Both the position numbers and the translations under genes were made by a program. From the NCBI RefSeq assembly GCF_902499045.1, contig NZ_CABVPL010000002.1, forward strand, positions 186,001 through 250,000: a stretch of 64,000 nt of DNA, given 5' to 3'. The notes beneath the pieces were generated by a model, which was given only the letters and a program-made list of their open reading frames with translations, had not been told where the DNA came from and made no database searches. The stretch is from Burkholderia latens. GTDB taxonomy: Bacteria > Pseudomonadota > Gammaproteobacteria > Burkholderiales > Burkholderiaceae. Positions 8,341-20,829 of this stretch are shown here, piece by piece (the first letter of the stretch is position 1; each line of letters begins with the position of its first letter).

Positions 8341-8814
8341 TTTTCCACTTTTCTTGAAATGGATAAAATCGACGAGACATGCCGACTTTTCATAATCGGC
8401 ACTCTTAATATGATTTAGCAAGCGAGCTCCACCATCTCGACCGGACGCCAATGGAATGGACGCTCCTCGACATGGATATGCCGAAATGGCAAATAATCAG
8501 AAACGGTGTCGAATAGACGACATGGCGCCGTTAACTTTACCGACGAGATGGGCAGCCCGATGGCGGCATTGCGTATGGGAGTGAATAATGCGTTTCCGCG
8601 ATTCTCGCTAGCGACGGCTTCGGCGCACGGTAACCGCCCGCGGCCTGTCATGAGCCGCGCGGGAGAATTTCCGGGTGGTTGCTGCGGATATCGTCAGTAC
8701 TCGCAGGCGATCGATCGTTGAGGTCCCGACGCTCGTTCGGCGCCGCCGTCACTGAGCATATTTGCCCAAGGCCAACGGCTCGTCGGTGGCCTCTGTCTCA
8801 TCGCTCCATGTCTG

Positions 8815-8846
8815 CTGGTCCTGTCGCGTGCTGCCGACAGGACCAG
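8815..8846. other. 12-bp stem-loop downstream of the smaller adhesin gene
   Basis: CTGGTCCTGTCG pairs perfectly with CGACAGGACCAG across an 8-nt loop. It lies 65 bp past the adhesin stop (minus strand) and lacks a T-run, so it is at best a weak terminator or an mRNA-end stabiliser. The remainder of 8341-8910 shows no supported gene. Confidence 0.5.
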
Positions 8847-8910
8847 CCCTGGCAATCAGGTGCGTCCTAAGCACCACCCGCAACGCAGGTCACAGCGTCA
8901 TTCCGGTTGC

Positions 8911-11900
8911 TTACCATACGAGACCGGCGCCGACACCACCCGCCACGGTTCCTCGTGTGTTCGTCGAGCCGGAAGCCTTGATGATCCAGCGCCCAGCGTA
9001 GGTGGACAGCCCCACCGCAAGAGCAGACTGGCCGGCGTACGTGCCGCCGCCCACCGCGACGACGCTCTTTCCGGGCGCTGGCGCTTGCGGCAGCGACGCA
9101 ATGGCCACGGCTGACGCGGTGCCTCCATTTGCATCCGCACGATCGTGTTCGATCTGCGATCGCAAGCCGCCCATCGATTCGTTGAGCTGTTGGACGTTGA
9201 CGGCATCCGTCGGTGCGACACCGGCCGACACGTTGGTCAGCGTGCGCGTCATGCCCGTGGCGCTGTTGCCGAACGAGACGGCGTTGTCCGCGTCAGCCAC
9301 GGAACCTGCACCAATCGCAACGCTGTTATTGCCCCAAGCCGTCGCTCCCTGGCCGACCACGGTGCTGTTCTCGCCATGAGCCGATGCAGCTTGCCCGATC
9401 GCCGTGCTATTGATTGCACGTGCATCCGCCCGAGCGCCGATCGCTGTCGCGCCCGACGCTTGATGCGCCGAATTCGCGCCGATTGCCGTGGTGTCGCCGG
9501 CATCGCTGTTGATGATGGAGCCTGAGCCAGTCCCGACGTCGCTAACGTCCTGGCGCAGATTGGCCATCGTCATGACCTGACTATCCTTGCGCGGGTCGCC
9601 TGCATCGGTTTCGATCTTGCTGACGCGATCGTCCATCGCGCCCATTCGGTTTTCGAAGTCGCTTTGCAGCGACGACAACTGGCCATAGTTCACCGCGTCG
9701 TATCGGCTCTTGCCATCGGCAACGTTGGTCAGCATCACCGGCGCAGCCGACGGACCGCCCAGCGTCACCGAGCCGTAGTTCGGATTGCCGTGCGAGTCGA
9801 GATCGTAGCGCAGCGCCAGCGAATCCGTGGCGCCATACGCCGCAGCCGCCTGCACCGCCTCCGATACCGTCGCGTACCGGTGACCGTGCACTTCAATCGA
9901 ATGAGTGGCCACGTGGCCGCTTCCATCGACCGTCGTGTCGCCGCCGATCGCGCTCGCAAGACTCGCAGCCGCGCCGTGCAACTGCGCCACGTTCACCGCG
10001 TCGGTGCCTTGCGTACCCGCCGCAACATTCGCGATCTGGCGCTCGCTTCCTGCATTGCCCACCGAAACGGTATTGGCTCGACTTGCCCGGGAACCTGCCC
10101 CGAGTGCCACGGCGCCGTCCGCGCCTTTTTCCACCAAGGCTTTCGCGCCGAGCGCCATCGCGTCGGTCACGTTCCGGGCAACGCTCGCCCCCGTGCCCAG
10201 CGCAATGCCATTCGTCGCGCCCGCCACGGCCTCGGCGCCACTGCCGATCGCAATCGAACTCTCCCCGATCGCGTGCACATTGTTATTGCCGACAGCGATC
10301 GCGTTCTCGCCGTTCGCCCTCGCCTGCGAACCGATTGCAAGTGCACTGGCGCCATTCGTCGTCACATGCGATCCGATCGCCACCGAGTACGGCTGGCCGG
10401 CACCGGTTTGCGCCATATTGCCGATCGCCACGGAGTTGTCCGAGTTCGCGATGGTACGCATGCCAATGGCAATCGTGTCTGCGCCCGACGCAACTGACCC
10501 GACACCGATTGCAGCCGAGGTCGTATTCGCCGGATCGCCGTCGGCGATACTCGCCGCGTTCGGCAGGCTGCCGTCAGCGCCCTGGCCGTCGATCAGCACG
10601 AAATTCGACAAACGTTGCTCGTCGATGGCAGAGGGATTGGCAGCCAGCAAGCTGCGCCGCGACGCCAGATCGGACGAGAGCTTGTCGGTACGGCTCGACA
10701 CCTTCCCGATCGCATCAGTCAGCTGATTCAAGTTGACTGCGTCGGTACCTTTCGTCCCCGCCGCGAGATTCGAAATGCGGCGCTCGCGCCCAACGTCGCC
10801 AATCGACACTTGATTAGCTTCCATCGCGACCGAGTTGATACCGATCGCGACCGAATTGAGTCCGGTCACGCGCGAACCAGCACCCAAAGCGATCGAGCCG
10901 TTCGCTATCGCATTTGCACCGGCGCCAACTGCAACGGCATTCGTTCCCGTCGCAATCGCGTCTACACCTTGCGGCTTGATCTGGATGGACTTCATCGCAA
11001 GGCTGACGTCAGCCAACTCATCCCGTATCGGCCGCGTAGCAGCAGTCAATTGCCCCACATTGACCGCATCGGTATCCGCGCTGCCTGCCGCGACGTTCTT
11101 CAACGTCGTGCCATGCTCGCCACGCAGCGTTATCGTGCTGCCGGCGGCACCGTCGTACGTCACCGCGTTCGGATCCATACCGCCGCCACTGTCCGCGGCT
11201 GCCGCGATCGCGTCGCCGACGTTACCGTAGGTTTTGTCACCGACGCGATACTTCGGCGCCGTCACGTTACCTGCCGTGTCCACCGTCGAACCGCCCCCAA
11301 GTGCCGTCGCGACGCTCTGTGACGCACGGTGCAATTGCGAACCGTTTATCGCTTCCATACTCGTCGCGCTGACCGTGCCGGCCGCCACGTTCTTCAGTGT
11401 CGTGCCCTTCACGCCAAGCGTGACCGAACGCTTTGCAGAATCGTCATAAACGACCGCATTCGGATCCGTACCGCTATCGGCGGCTGCCGCGATCGCATCC
11501 GCGACGTTGTCGAATGATTTGCCGCCCACTTGATATGTCGGCGCCGATACGTGGCCGTTGGTGTCGATGTTCACGCCAAGCACGTTCGCCACCCTCGAAA
11601 GCTGGTTGACGTTGACCGCATCACCGGCGCGGCCGCCGTTCCTGACGTTGGAGACTCTGGAACCCGAAACGCTGATTCCGTCCTTGGACGACAACACAAG
11701 CCGATTGCCGGCAATGGTCGCTCCTTCCGCATCGACGATTATCCGATTCGCCTTGAACGGATCGTCACCATAAAACAGCCCGGCTGATTTACTTCCCGCC
11801 CATACTCCCGACCACAAATATGTATCAGCCCCATTCCCGGAGGCAAGATAAGAAAAATATCGGCCCGCCATCTGGGAAAAATGCGCCCCACGCAACCCCC

Positions 11901-12129
11901 TATATTTTGAATTATCCCATCTAGCGCAACTTTCAAATAGCAAGCCGCTATTTATGCAGTTACTGGCCGCAGGGGTTTCATATCCAATATATGGATTATG
12001 CGCATACGCAGCAGAAGAGAACAGGACGCCACACCCGCCGCCGGCGACCATTGCAAGCACGACGGGAACCTTATACAGCCTGCGCGTTCCCACATGCAAC
12101 ACCATGCCCGAAACAAATTTACATCGCAT
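8911..12129 (-). CDS. Trimeric autotransporter adhesin (YadA-like), about 1072 aa
   Basis: The N-terminal hydrophobic segment (VPVVLAMVAGGG... AYA) is a signal peptide without the extended ESPR motif seen in the giant adhesin. An unusual Cys-containing, aromatic domain follows, then repeated connector motifs (DAVNVNQL, GTTLKNVAAG, EAINGSQLHRASQ) and YadA head repeats of the form SVAIG/AIAIG (about residues 395-450 and 550-700). A stalk and a C-terminal beta-barrel anchor close the protein, ending GGVGAGLVW. TAAs are secreted as trimers and bind host matrix or each other. The stalk segment YGATDSLALRYD to DFENRMGAMDDRVSKIE is nearly identical to the giant TAA, but the anchors differ. The start is taken at the ATG at 12129 (the frame opens with TTG at 12138). 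Confidence 0.9.
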   Translation of the reverse strand: MRCKFVSGMVLHVGTRRLYKVPVVLAMVAGGGCGVLFSSAAYAHNPYIGYETPAASNCINSGLLFESCARWDNSKYRGLRGAHFSQMAGRYFSYLASGNGADTYLWSGVWAGSKSAGLFYGDDPFKANRIIVDAEGATIAGNRLVLSSKDGISVSGSRVSNVRNGGRAGDAVNVNQLSRVANVLGVNIDTNGHVSAPTYQVGGKSFDNVADAIAAAADSGTDPNAVVYDDSAKRSVTLGVKGTTLKNVAAGTVSATSMEAINGSQLHRASQSVATALGGGSTVDTAGNVTAPKYRVGDKTYGNVGDAIAAAADSGGGMDPNAVTYDGAAGSTITLRGEHGTTLKNVAAGSADTDAVNVGQLTAATRPIRDELADVSLAMKSIQIKPQGVDAIATGTNAVAVGAGANAIANGSIALGAGSRVTGLNSVAIGINSVAMEANQVSIGDVGRERRISNLAAGTKGTDAVNLNQLTDAIGKVSSRTDKLSSDLASRRSLLAANPSAIDEQRLSNFVLIDGQGADGSLPNAASIADGDPANTTSAAIGVGSVASGADTIAIGMRTIANSDNSVAIGNMAQTGAGQPYSVAIGSHVTTNGASALAIGSQARANGENAIAVGNNNVHAIGESSIAIGSGAEAVAGATNGIALGTGASVARNVTDAMALGAKALVEKGADGAVALGAGSRASRANTVSVGNAGSERQIANVAAGTQGTDAVNVAQLHGAAASLASAIGGDTTVDGSGHVATHSIEVHGHRYATVSEAVQAAAAYGATDSLALRYDLDSHGNPNYGSVTLGGPSAAPVMLTNVADGKSRYDAVNYGQLSSLQSDFENRMGAMDDRVSKIETDAGDPRKDSQVMTMANLRQDVSDVGTGSGSIINSDAGDTTAIGANSAHQASGATAIGARADARAINSTAIGQAASAHGENSTVVGQGATAWGNNSVAIGAGSVADADNAVSFGNSATGMTRTLTNVSAGVAPTDAVNVQQLNESMGGLRSQIEHDRADANGGTASAVAIASLPQAPAPGKSVVAVGGGTYAGQSALAVGLSTYAGRWIIKASGSTNTRGTVAGGVGAGLVW

Positions 12130-12662
12130 ACCAATCAATTCCGATAATTACAACACAAACCGAAAACCAATAAAAATTATGCAGTTTCTGAAATCTGGCT
12201 GCATCGGCGGCAGAATACCGGCATCCGGGGGCCAGCCTCAACACATAGTCTTCGTACCGTTGTAATTTCGGAAATTTTTCGATTTCCAGAATTATCCAGC
12301 AGCGTTTCGGGATGAATGCGCTTATTGTTCCGGCCGTGCGGCTACATAAATCCGGTTGGCGCCAACCACTCTGCGCGGTGTAACGACGGATTCGATGCAT
12401 AGCGTCCTTGGAGCACCGATTCCCGGTGTTTTATCTGTCGAAAATCTAATTAAGGGCGTAAGCAATATCACGTCCGCGCCCTCGATTGCGCTAGACAACA
12501 CGTCGATAAAAGCCATTCAACCTTTCCACCGCAAACGATTTTTCCTTGAAACACGACAACCCCTGCAACATCGGAACAATATGGAGGAACTTATCGAACA
12601 GAAAACGACGATTGAAATCGCAACAAGGCACCGCCAGAAATTTTTACACCAATAGCATCACC
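12130..12662. promoter_or_regulatory. AT-richer divergent intergenic region (adhesin / halovibrin-like copy 2)
   Basis: About 530 bp separate the divergent starts of the smaller adhesin and the second halovibrin-like gene. Base composition is clearly poorer in G+C than the rest of the window, fitting acquired DNA. Short open frames cross it but none has a convincing start or family. Both promoters must lie here; I cannot point to them. Confidence 0.4.
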
Positions 12663-13574
12663 ATGAATCATTTTCTTAAAATCCACCTGTCTTCAATAGC
12701 ATTCTTTTTTATCAGCCAAACTGCGGCCGCACAAAACACCGCGGCCCAGGCACAACCCAAAGTTATCGATTACGTCGGACCTATTGCGATCAGCCAACTT
12801 TACGATTGGTATTACAAAACGCCCAAAAGCTGCGGCGGCCAGTATCGACCAGCTTTCCTGTGTAGCGGAGTAATGTTGCGCGCCACCGTAGAAAGCCCCG
12901 CTTTCCGGCCGTGGAACCCAAGCCCGGCCTCACAAGCCAGTGGCGGCGTTTCTTTCTCCTGGATCAGAGCCGACAGTAACTTTTCAAAGCTTGTTTTTGG
13001 TTACAAAAACGGATTCATACTATACCCCGGATATAGCGCACTTAAAGGCAAGGACAGCATCATGGTTCTTTGCGCTTATTCAATGGATGGCGGCACCGAC
13101 CAGCGCCCCGGAAATGGTTGTGGCGCGTCCACGAACCACCCCGCCGAAAGCCGGCCCTGCGCCGCACAGGGAATCACGGATGCTCAAAAGTGGGTAGAAC
13201 ATTTCAATTCCCTGAAGATAAAATACAGCGATCAATGCGGCTGGGACGTCACCAAAGGACACGCGGGCACGGCAGATCATTTTTATCAAAGTATTCTGGC
13301 AAGGCAAAAGATGCTTTCGCCATGGTGGGAGATCCAAAACGAGTTACGGGTCGCCACATGGAAGCAGAACAATGGCGAAAAGCTTCCGATTCATTCGTTT
13401 TTCTACATAGCAGGAGACAGCCAGGCCCTAACCAATGCCAAATACGATCAAAAAACCTTCTATCAAGAATATGGAATTGTAGTTCCGGTTATTGCGATCA
13501 CACTCCCGCCATCAAAAGGAGAGAAAGCCGCTTTTTCCTATAAACGCAGCGATCAATCTCAGGAAGTTTTGTAA
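12663..13574 (+). CDS. Halovibrin HvnA/HvnC-like secreted protein (copy 2)
   Basis: This is a paralogue of the protein at 7366-8340. The start is at MNHFLKIHLSSIAFFFISQ, a signal peptide ending near TAAAQ; an in-frame upstream extension lacks these features. Shared blocks in the same order are PAFLCSGVMLRAT, FRPWNPSPAS, GGVSFSWIRADSNFSKL, CGASTNHP, QCGWDV, EIQNELRVATW and EKLPIHSFFYIAG. The 303-residue length is close to copy 1. Codon use is less G+C-biased than in core genes. The product is probably exported; a toxin role is inferred from the family name only. It faces away from the adhesin and has its own promoter region. Confidence 0.6.
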   Translation: MNHFLKIHLSSIAFFFISQTAAAQNTAAQAQPKVIDYVGPIAISQLYDWYYKTPKSCGGQYRPAFLCSGVMLRATVESPAFRPWNPSPASQASGGVSFSWIRADSNFSKLVFGYKNGFILYPGYSALKGKDSIMVLCAYSMDGGTDQRPGNGCGASTNHPAESRPCAAQGITDAQKWVEHFNSLKIKYSDQCGWDVTKGHAGTADHFYQSILARQKMLSPWWEIQNELRVATWKQNNGEKLPIHSFFYIAGDSQALTNAKYDQKTFYQEYGIVVPVIAITLPPSKGEKAAFSYKRSDQSQEVL

Positions 13575-13627
13575 CCGTTATATGAGAACCTGAAATATCG
13601 GCCATCTGTCGACGACGTCACGCGCCG

Positions 13628-13764
13628 TTACCTTTTCCACGCTTCGATAATCTGGGGCTTTGACAAGCCACGCCCGGCAGGATTCTCGCCCCAATGCAGC
13701 CATGATCCATAGGTGTTGTCACCGGGCATGGCGGGTGGCTTGTGGTTTCTGAAAGGAGACAACA
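13628..13764 (-). pseudogene. C-terminal remnant of an unidentified gene
   Basis: One minus-strand frame reads GAVLSPFRNHKPPAMPGD, then NTYGSWLHWGENPAGRG and SKPQIIEAWKR before a stop at 13628-13630. Its composition is protein-like, yet upstream there are two TGA codons in frame and no start. It looks like the tail of a gene whose body was lost, perhaps when the adhesin/halovibrin block inserted. I do not recognise the family. Confidence 0.35.
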
Positions 13765-14542
13765 CGGCGCCGTCGATTCTTCATCAACATCGATGTCGCT
13801 GATGCGAGCATCGTGCCGTCGCACTCGAGAGGAATAGCGAGCGTCGATAGTTGGCGATCAGGTAATGAAACAGATGAACGCGCCCGCCCCATGCTGACGG
13901 AGGGGCGCGGTGGCCGGCCCGCGGGGGTGCTGCCCAGTAGCCCGATACGGGTTGGGTCGAGGCAGACGTGCGCATCGGCGCGCCCACGCGAAGTTGCTCG
14001 CGCACCCGATGCTTACGCGGGCGGACGGGCCCGTTACTTGATCCACACCGAGGAGGCAAATCCGTAGGCGCCGGATCGCGCCGTGATCGCCGGTGATGCT
14101 CCCGCAGGCAAACGTGACCTGATGCGCGTGAGCCATGTCATCCGATGCGTAGTCCATGTTTCGACGGAACTCCAGCGCGAGTCCGCACGATATCGAACCT
14201 GCCCGATTACGTCGGACCGCTTCAATCTCGAATCTACTCGGTTTCGTCATCGATACCATCGCCAACGTCGCTCGGCACCGAAACACCCCAAAAAAGGGCC
14301 GTAACGATCAGCATTCTAATTGCCGCTACACTCACCCAAAGCCCGTCAAAAATAGATTAATAGAAAATGGATAAATACAAAGTACTCCCGATGCGACTGT
14401 ACGGCAAATTCGTCATTTATGGCATCAGACAATTCTTATTTTTCACAAAATTTGTAGGCGTATTCTGATTTTATTATTTGATGAGCATAGGTGCTCTATC
14501 GCTTGCTAAACTTCTCCGAAGTTAATTTGGGGGGATTCTGAA
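13765..14542. other. Intergenic stretch without supported gene
   Basis: Overlapping short frames exist on both strands, none with a family, a signal or a good ribosome-binding site. The last 200 bp before the response regulator are AT-rich and are the likely promoter region for the regulator/kinase genes that follow. Confidence 0.4.
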
Positions 14543-15184
14543 ATGGCTTGGCGCGTTGTGCTCGCAGATGACCATCCGATCATGTTGCTCGGTTGCCGCC
14601 TTCTGATCGAGCAGAATGGCATGGAGGTCGTGGGAGAGGCCCGCGACCCGAGCGAGTTGATGTCAATCCTGGCCCAGGTTGCTTGCGATGTCGTGATCAC
14701 GGATTTCTCGATGCCCAACACGGGGCGCGCCGATGGACTCGCAATGCTGTCGACCCTACGGCGGGATCACGGAGCCTTACCCGTCATTGTGCTCACCAAT
14801 ATGGCGAACGCCGGTTTGTTGCGTGCAATGTTGAACGAAGGCGTACTGGGCATCGTGGAAAAAGGAGCGGAAAAAAGCGAACTATTCGCTGCCGTTCGCA
14901 CCGCCCTGCGAGGCGCGATCTACATCAGTGCCAGACTGCAGCGGGAGTTGACGAAACTTGGACTGACCGAGATGGAAAGCCAGAGGGCTGCAAATTTGAC
15001 GCCGCGAGAGTTGGAAGTGTTGCGCCTTCTTGCCAGCGGCAAATCACCAACGGAAGTAGGCCAGATACTGCATCGGACCATCAAGACCGTCAGTTGGGCC
15101 AAAACATCGGCAAAGCGCAAGCTCGGCCTCAAAAGCGATGCTGCGCTTTACGAGTATGTCGTCAATCTGGGGCTCAATGGCTGA
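14543..15184 (+). CDS. NarL/BvgA-type response regulator
   Basis: This 213-residue protein has a receiver domain (1-115) and a LuxR-type helix-turn-helix (about 150-210). The receiver has the acidic pair in LADDHP (Asp9, Asp10), phospho-acceptor Asp54 in VITDFSMP, Thr85 in VIVLTNM and Lys107. The output domain contains LTPRELEVLRLLASGKS and TIKTVSWAKTSAKRKLGL. A GGGGGGATT run precedes the ATG. The gene is 155 bp ahead of the BvgS-like kinase on the same strand, so the two are the likely cognate pair: the kinase HPt domain would phosphorylate Asp54. Targets are unknown; adhesin genes next door are obvious candidates. Confidence 0.88.
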   Translation: MAWRVVLADDHPIMLLGCRLLIEQNGMEVVGEARDPSELMSILAQVACDVVITDFSMPNTGRADGLAMLSTLRRDHGALPVIVLTNMANAGLLRAMLNEGVLGIVEKGAEKSELFAAVRTALRGAIYISARLQRELTKLGLTEMESQRAANLTPRELEVLRLLASGKSPTEVGQILHRTIKTVSWAKTSAKRKLGLKSDAALYEYVVNLGLNG

Positions 15185-15339
15185 TATCGTTTGCCCGGTC
15201 GCAACGACGGTCGGAGGTGATGGATAGTCTCGGTTCAGGGTCATGTCCACCGGAATGATTCGGCCCACTCCCCAATCAACTGAAATGTGCGTGCCGCATC
15301 GGCGGCAACATCGCAATTCAATCGCACGGTAAGTCAATT

Positions 15340-18957
<3,618 letters not shown>

Positions 18958-19032
18958 CGATAGCGCCGCTGCTCAGCCTGAAAATTCCACCCGGAGCAGT
19001 AGCCGCCTAGCGAATGAATGTCGGTCCGTTCA

Positions 19033-19557
19033 TTAGCGAGCCAGGCTATTTCGCTCGGCTGCAGCAGCCGATACGGCAGCTTCCGCATCAAGTACGCCCG
19101 CCCCCGGCGAAATCACTGTGCACGGTCGGGTCTTCGACACAATGGACATAAGACATGCCGTGCGTTTCAAAATGCTCGCGACCTCAGCCGGAGTCAACCA
19201 GGGGTTGGTCGTCAACATCAGCGATACCACGCCCGACACCTGGGGCGCCGCGACCCTCGTGCGATGCATATAGCCGTAGGATGCATCGGCCGGAGCTCGC
19301 GTACCGGTGTTGGAGAATGCCCGGATGTCCGTCGCCGGTGCGCTCGGCGTCATGCGTGGTTGCGTATTGGTGTTCACAACGCGACGGCCGGCCGGGTCGC
19401 TTCCCCCCAATGAAATCACGCGCGGGCAATTTGCAGGTGCGTCGATCTCGTTACCGGCATCATTGCCGGCGGCAGCGACAATGGCTACGCCTTGCCCGGC
19501 GATAATCAACAAAAAAATTGTGAATAGGCGAAAATATCCGCTGAAATTTTCAATCAT
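19033..19557 (-). pseudogene. Truncated S8 (subtilisin-like) serine protease remnant
   Basis: The frame reads GVAIVAAAGNDAGNEIDAP, the subtilase region around the oxyanion Asn. It then runs through FSNTGTRAPADASYGYM to RTRVAAPQVSGVVSLML, which matches the catalytic-Ser block normally written GTSMAAPQV. Here the Ser is replaced by Arg, and the N-terminal part carrying the catalytic Asp and His is absent. The first 17 or so residues are a foreign hydrophobic stretch. The product, if made, would be catalytically dead. It lies between the BvgS-like kinase and the next response regulator, convergent with the kinase. Confidence 0.75.
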
Positions 19558-19655
19558 GTCAACACTAGAAAAATTGATTCAACGATGACGCGACCCGCTC
19601 TTTTAATTACGTAAGCATGCGCCGACGGGAAGAGCGAACCAGAAGACAAAATCAG

Positions 19656-20381
19656 TTAATTTCGCCAAAGCATGTCTCGTACAGCATCTACCAGATCGAC
19701 ATTGGTCCTCACGCCGAACTTCCTCATTGCACTTGCTTTTTGAGTGCTGATGGTTTTCCGACTCCGACTGAGTTTTTCCGCAATCTCTCCCACTGCCAAT
19801 CCGCGCTCGAGAAGCCGGACCACATCAAGCTCCCGCGGCGACAATAAATTGGTTCTCGCCTGTCGGCCACTACCACGACTGGAATCGCACAGCATATCGC
19901 CCGCAATGTCCGGATCCACATACTTTTTCCCCCGCATGACTTTATCAACGATCTTGGGCAGGAAAAGCGAATCGTCGCTCGACTTCACGACGAACGCGGA
20001 AACACCGTTTTTCAGCGCACGCCGGATAGACAAGCCATCCTTCAACTCGGCCAACAGGATAATCTTCACATGCGGATGATTTCTGCGGATCCTTTCAAGC
20101 ATTCGCATCCCGTCCGGCGCCGGATCGTCGCCAAATGCATAATCGCAAATCAACACATCGCATGCACAGCTGCTCAACAGCGAGGCCATACCGGACAACG
20201 TATGCGCGTCGGCGACGATTTGCATACCATCCACACGTGAGAATATGTGGCGCAGGCCCTGCACGATCATCGGATAAGGGTCTGCAACGACAATATCTAT
20301 TTTTCGCGCCGAAATAAAGTCGTCCCGATTCGTACCGGACGAAGGCGAAATCGAATAACTCTCTCGGTCAATAAAACTCAT
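19656..20381 (-). CDS. Orphan NarL-type response regulator with atypical receiver
   Basis: This 241-residue protein has a receiver (about 27-150) and a LuxR-type helix-turn-helix (about 178-240; LLSPRELDVVRLLERGLA, SRKTISTQKASAMRKFGV). Phospho-acceptor Asp80 (LICDYAFGDD) and Lys133 are kept. The acidic pair normally written DDHP is ADPYP (Asp34, Pro35), and the switch Thr is Ala111. Phosphorylation may therefore be lost or non-standard. It resembles the regulator at 38431-39111 in sequence and layout. No kinase gene adjoins it; the neighbours are the S8 remnant and a hypothetical gene. It could work as a phosphorylation-independent regulator of the adjacent adhesin genes (inference). Confidence 0.8.
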   Translation of the reverse strand: MSFIDRESYSISPSSGTNRDDFISARKIDIVVADPYPMIVQGLRHIFSRVDGMQIVADAHTLSGMASLLSSCACDVLICDYAFGDDPAPDGMRMLERIRRNHPHVKIILLAELKDGLSIRRALKNGVSAFVVKSSDDSLFLPKIVDKVMRGKKYVDPDIAGDMLCDSSRGSGRQARTNLLSPRELDVVRLLERGLAVGEIAEKLSRSRKTISTQKASAMRKFGVRTNVDLVDAVRDMLWRN

Positions 20382-20829
20382 CGATGGAAATTCCGAACAT
20401 GGCTATCAAAAAATTGCCTCGATGACGCCTCCGACACGACAGAAGGTATCAGGTCACTGCGACAGTGCGCCATCCCGGGCCGGAGACCGCGACACAGACG
20501 GTCGCGCGACATCCAATGCCTGAACAATAGCGCTCGGCACCCCCTCAAGGGACTGGAAAATTCTCATCGTCAGCGCGAAAAAAGCGCATCCGCCGCGCAT
20601 CATTGGATGTACGACGACCATGGCGCGCGACTGGCGCCGAGATGGGTCGATGGTCCGCATGCCCACCGTCCGGCAGGTGCGCGTGGCTCATGCCTGCCCT
20701 TCTCAGCGCAGATGGCCGGTCACGCCCGGCCGAATGGCATTGCCCGATCCCACGTTCGCGAGCACACGCTTGTTGAACGGATTCTGGATCGCATGGATTT
20801 CGGCTGGATCGAGCAGACGTCGCCCACCA
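20382..20829. other. Intergenic stretch without supported gene
   Basis: This is about 450 bp between the orphan regulator start and the next minus-strand gene. The short frames seen here have no family resemblance or ribosome-binding site. The promoter of the regulator should be in the first part. Confidence 0.4.

Noticed and set aside
13858-14286. Minus-strand 142-residue frame
   Set aside because: It reads as low-complexity Arg/Ala-rich text with no family, and other frames across it are equally open.
20382-20829. Short frames between the orphan regulator and the hypothetical gene
   Set aside because: None exceeds chance length for this GC content or has a recognisable start.
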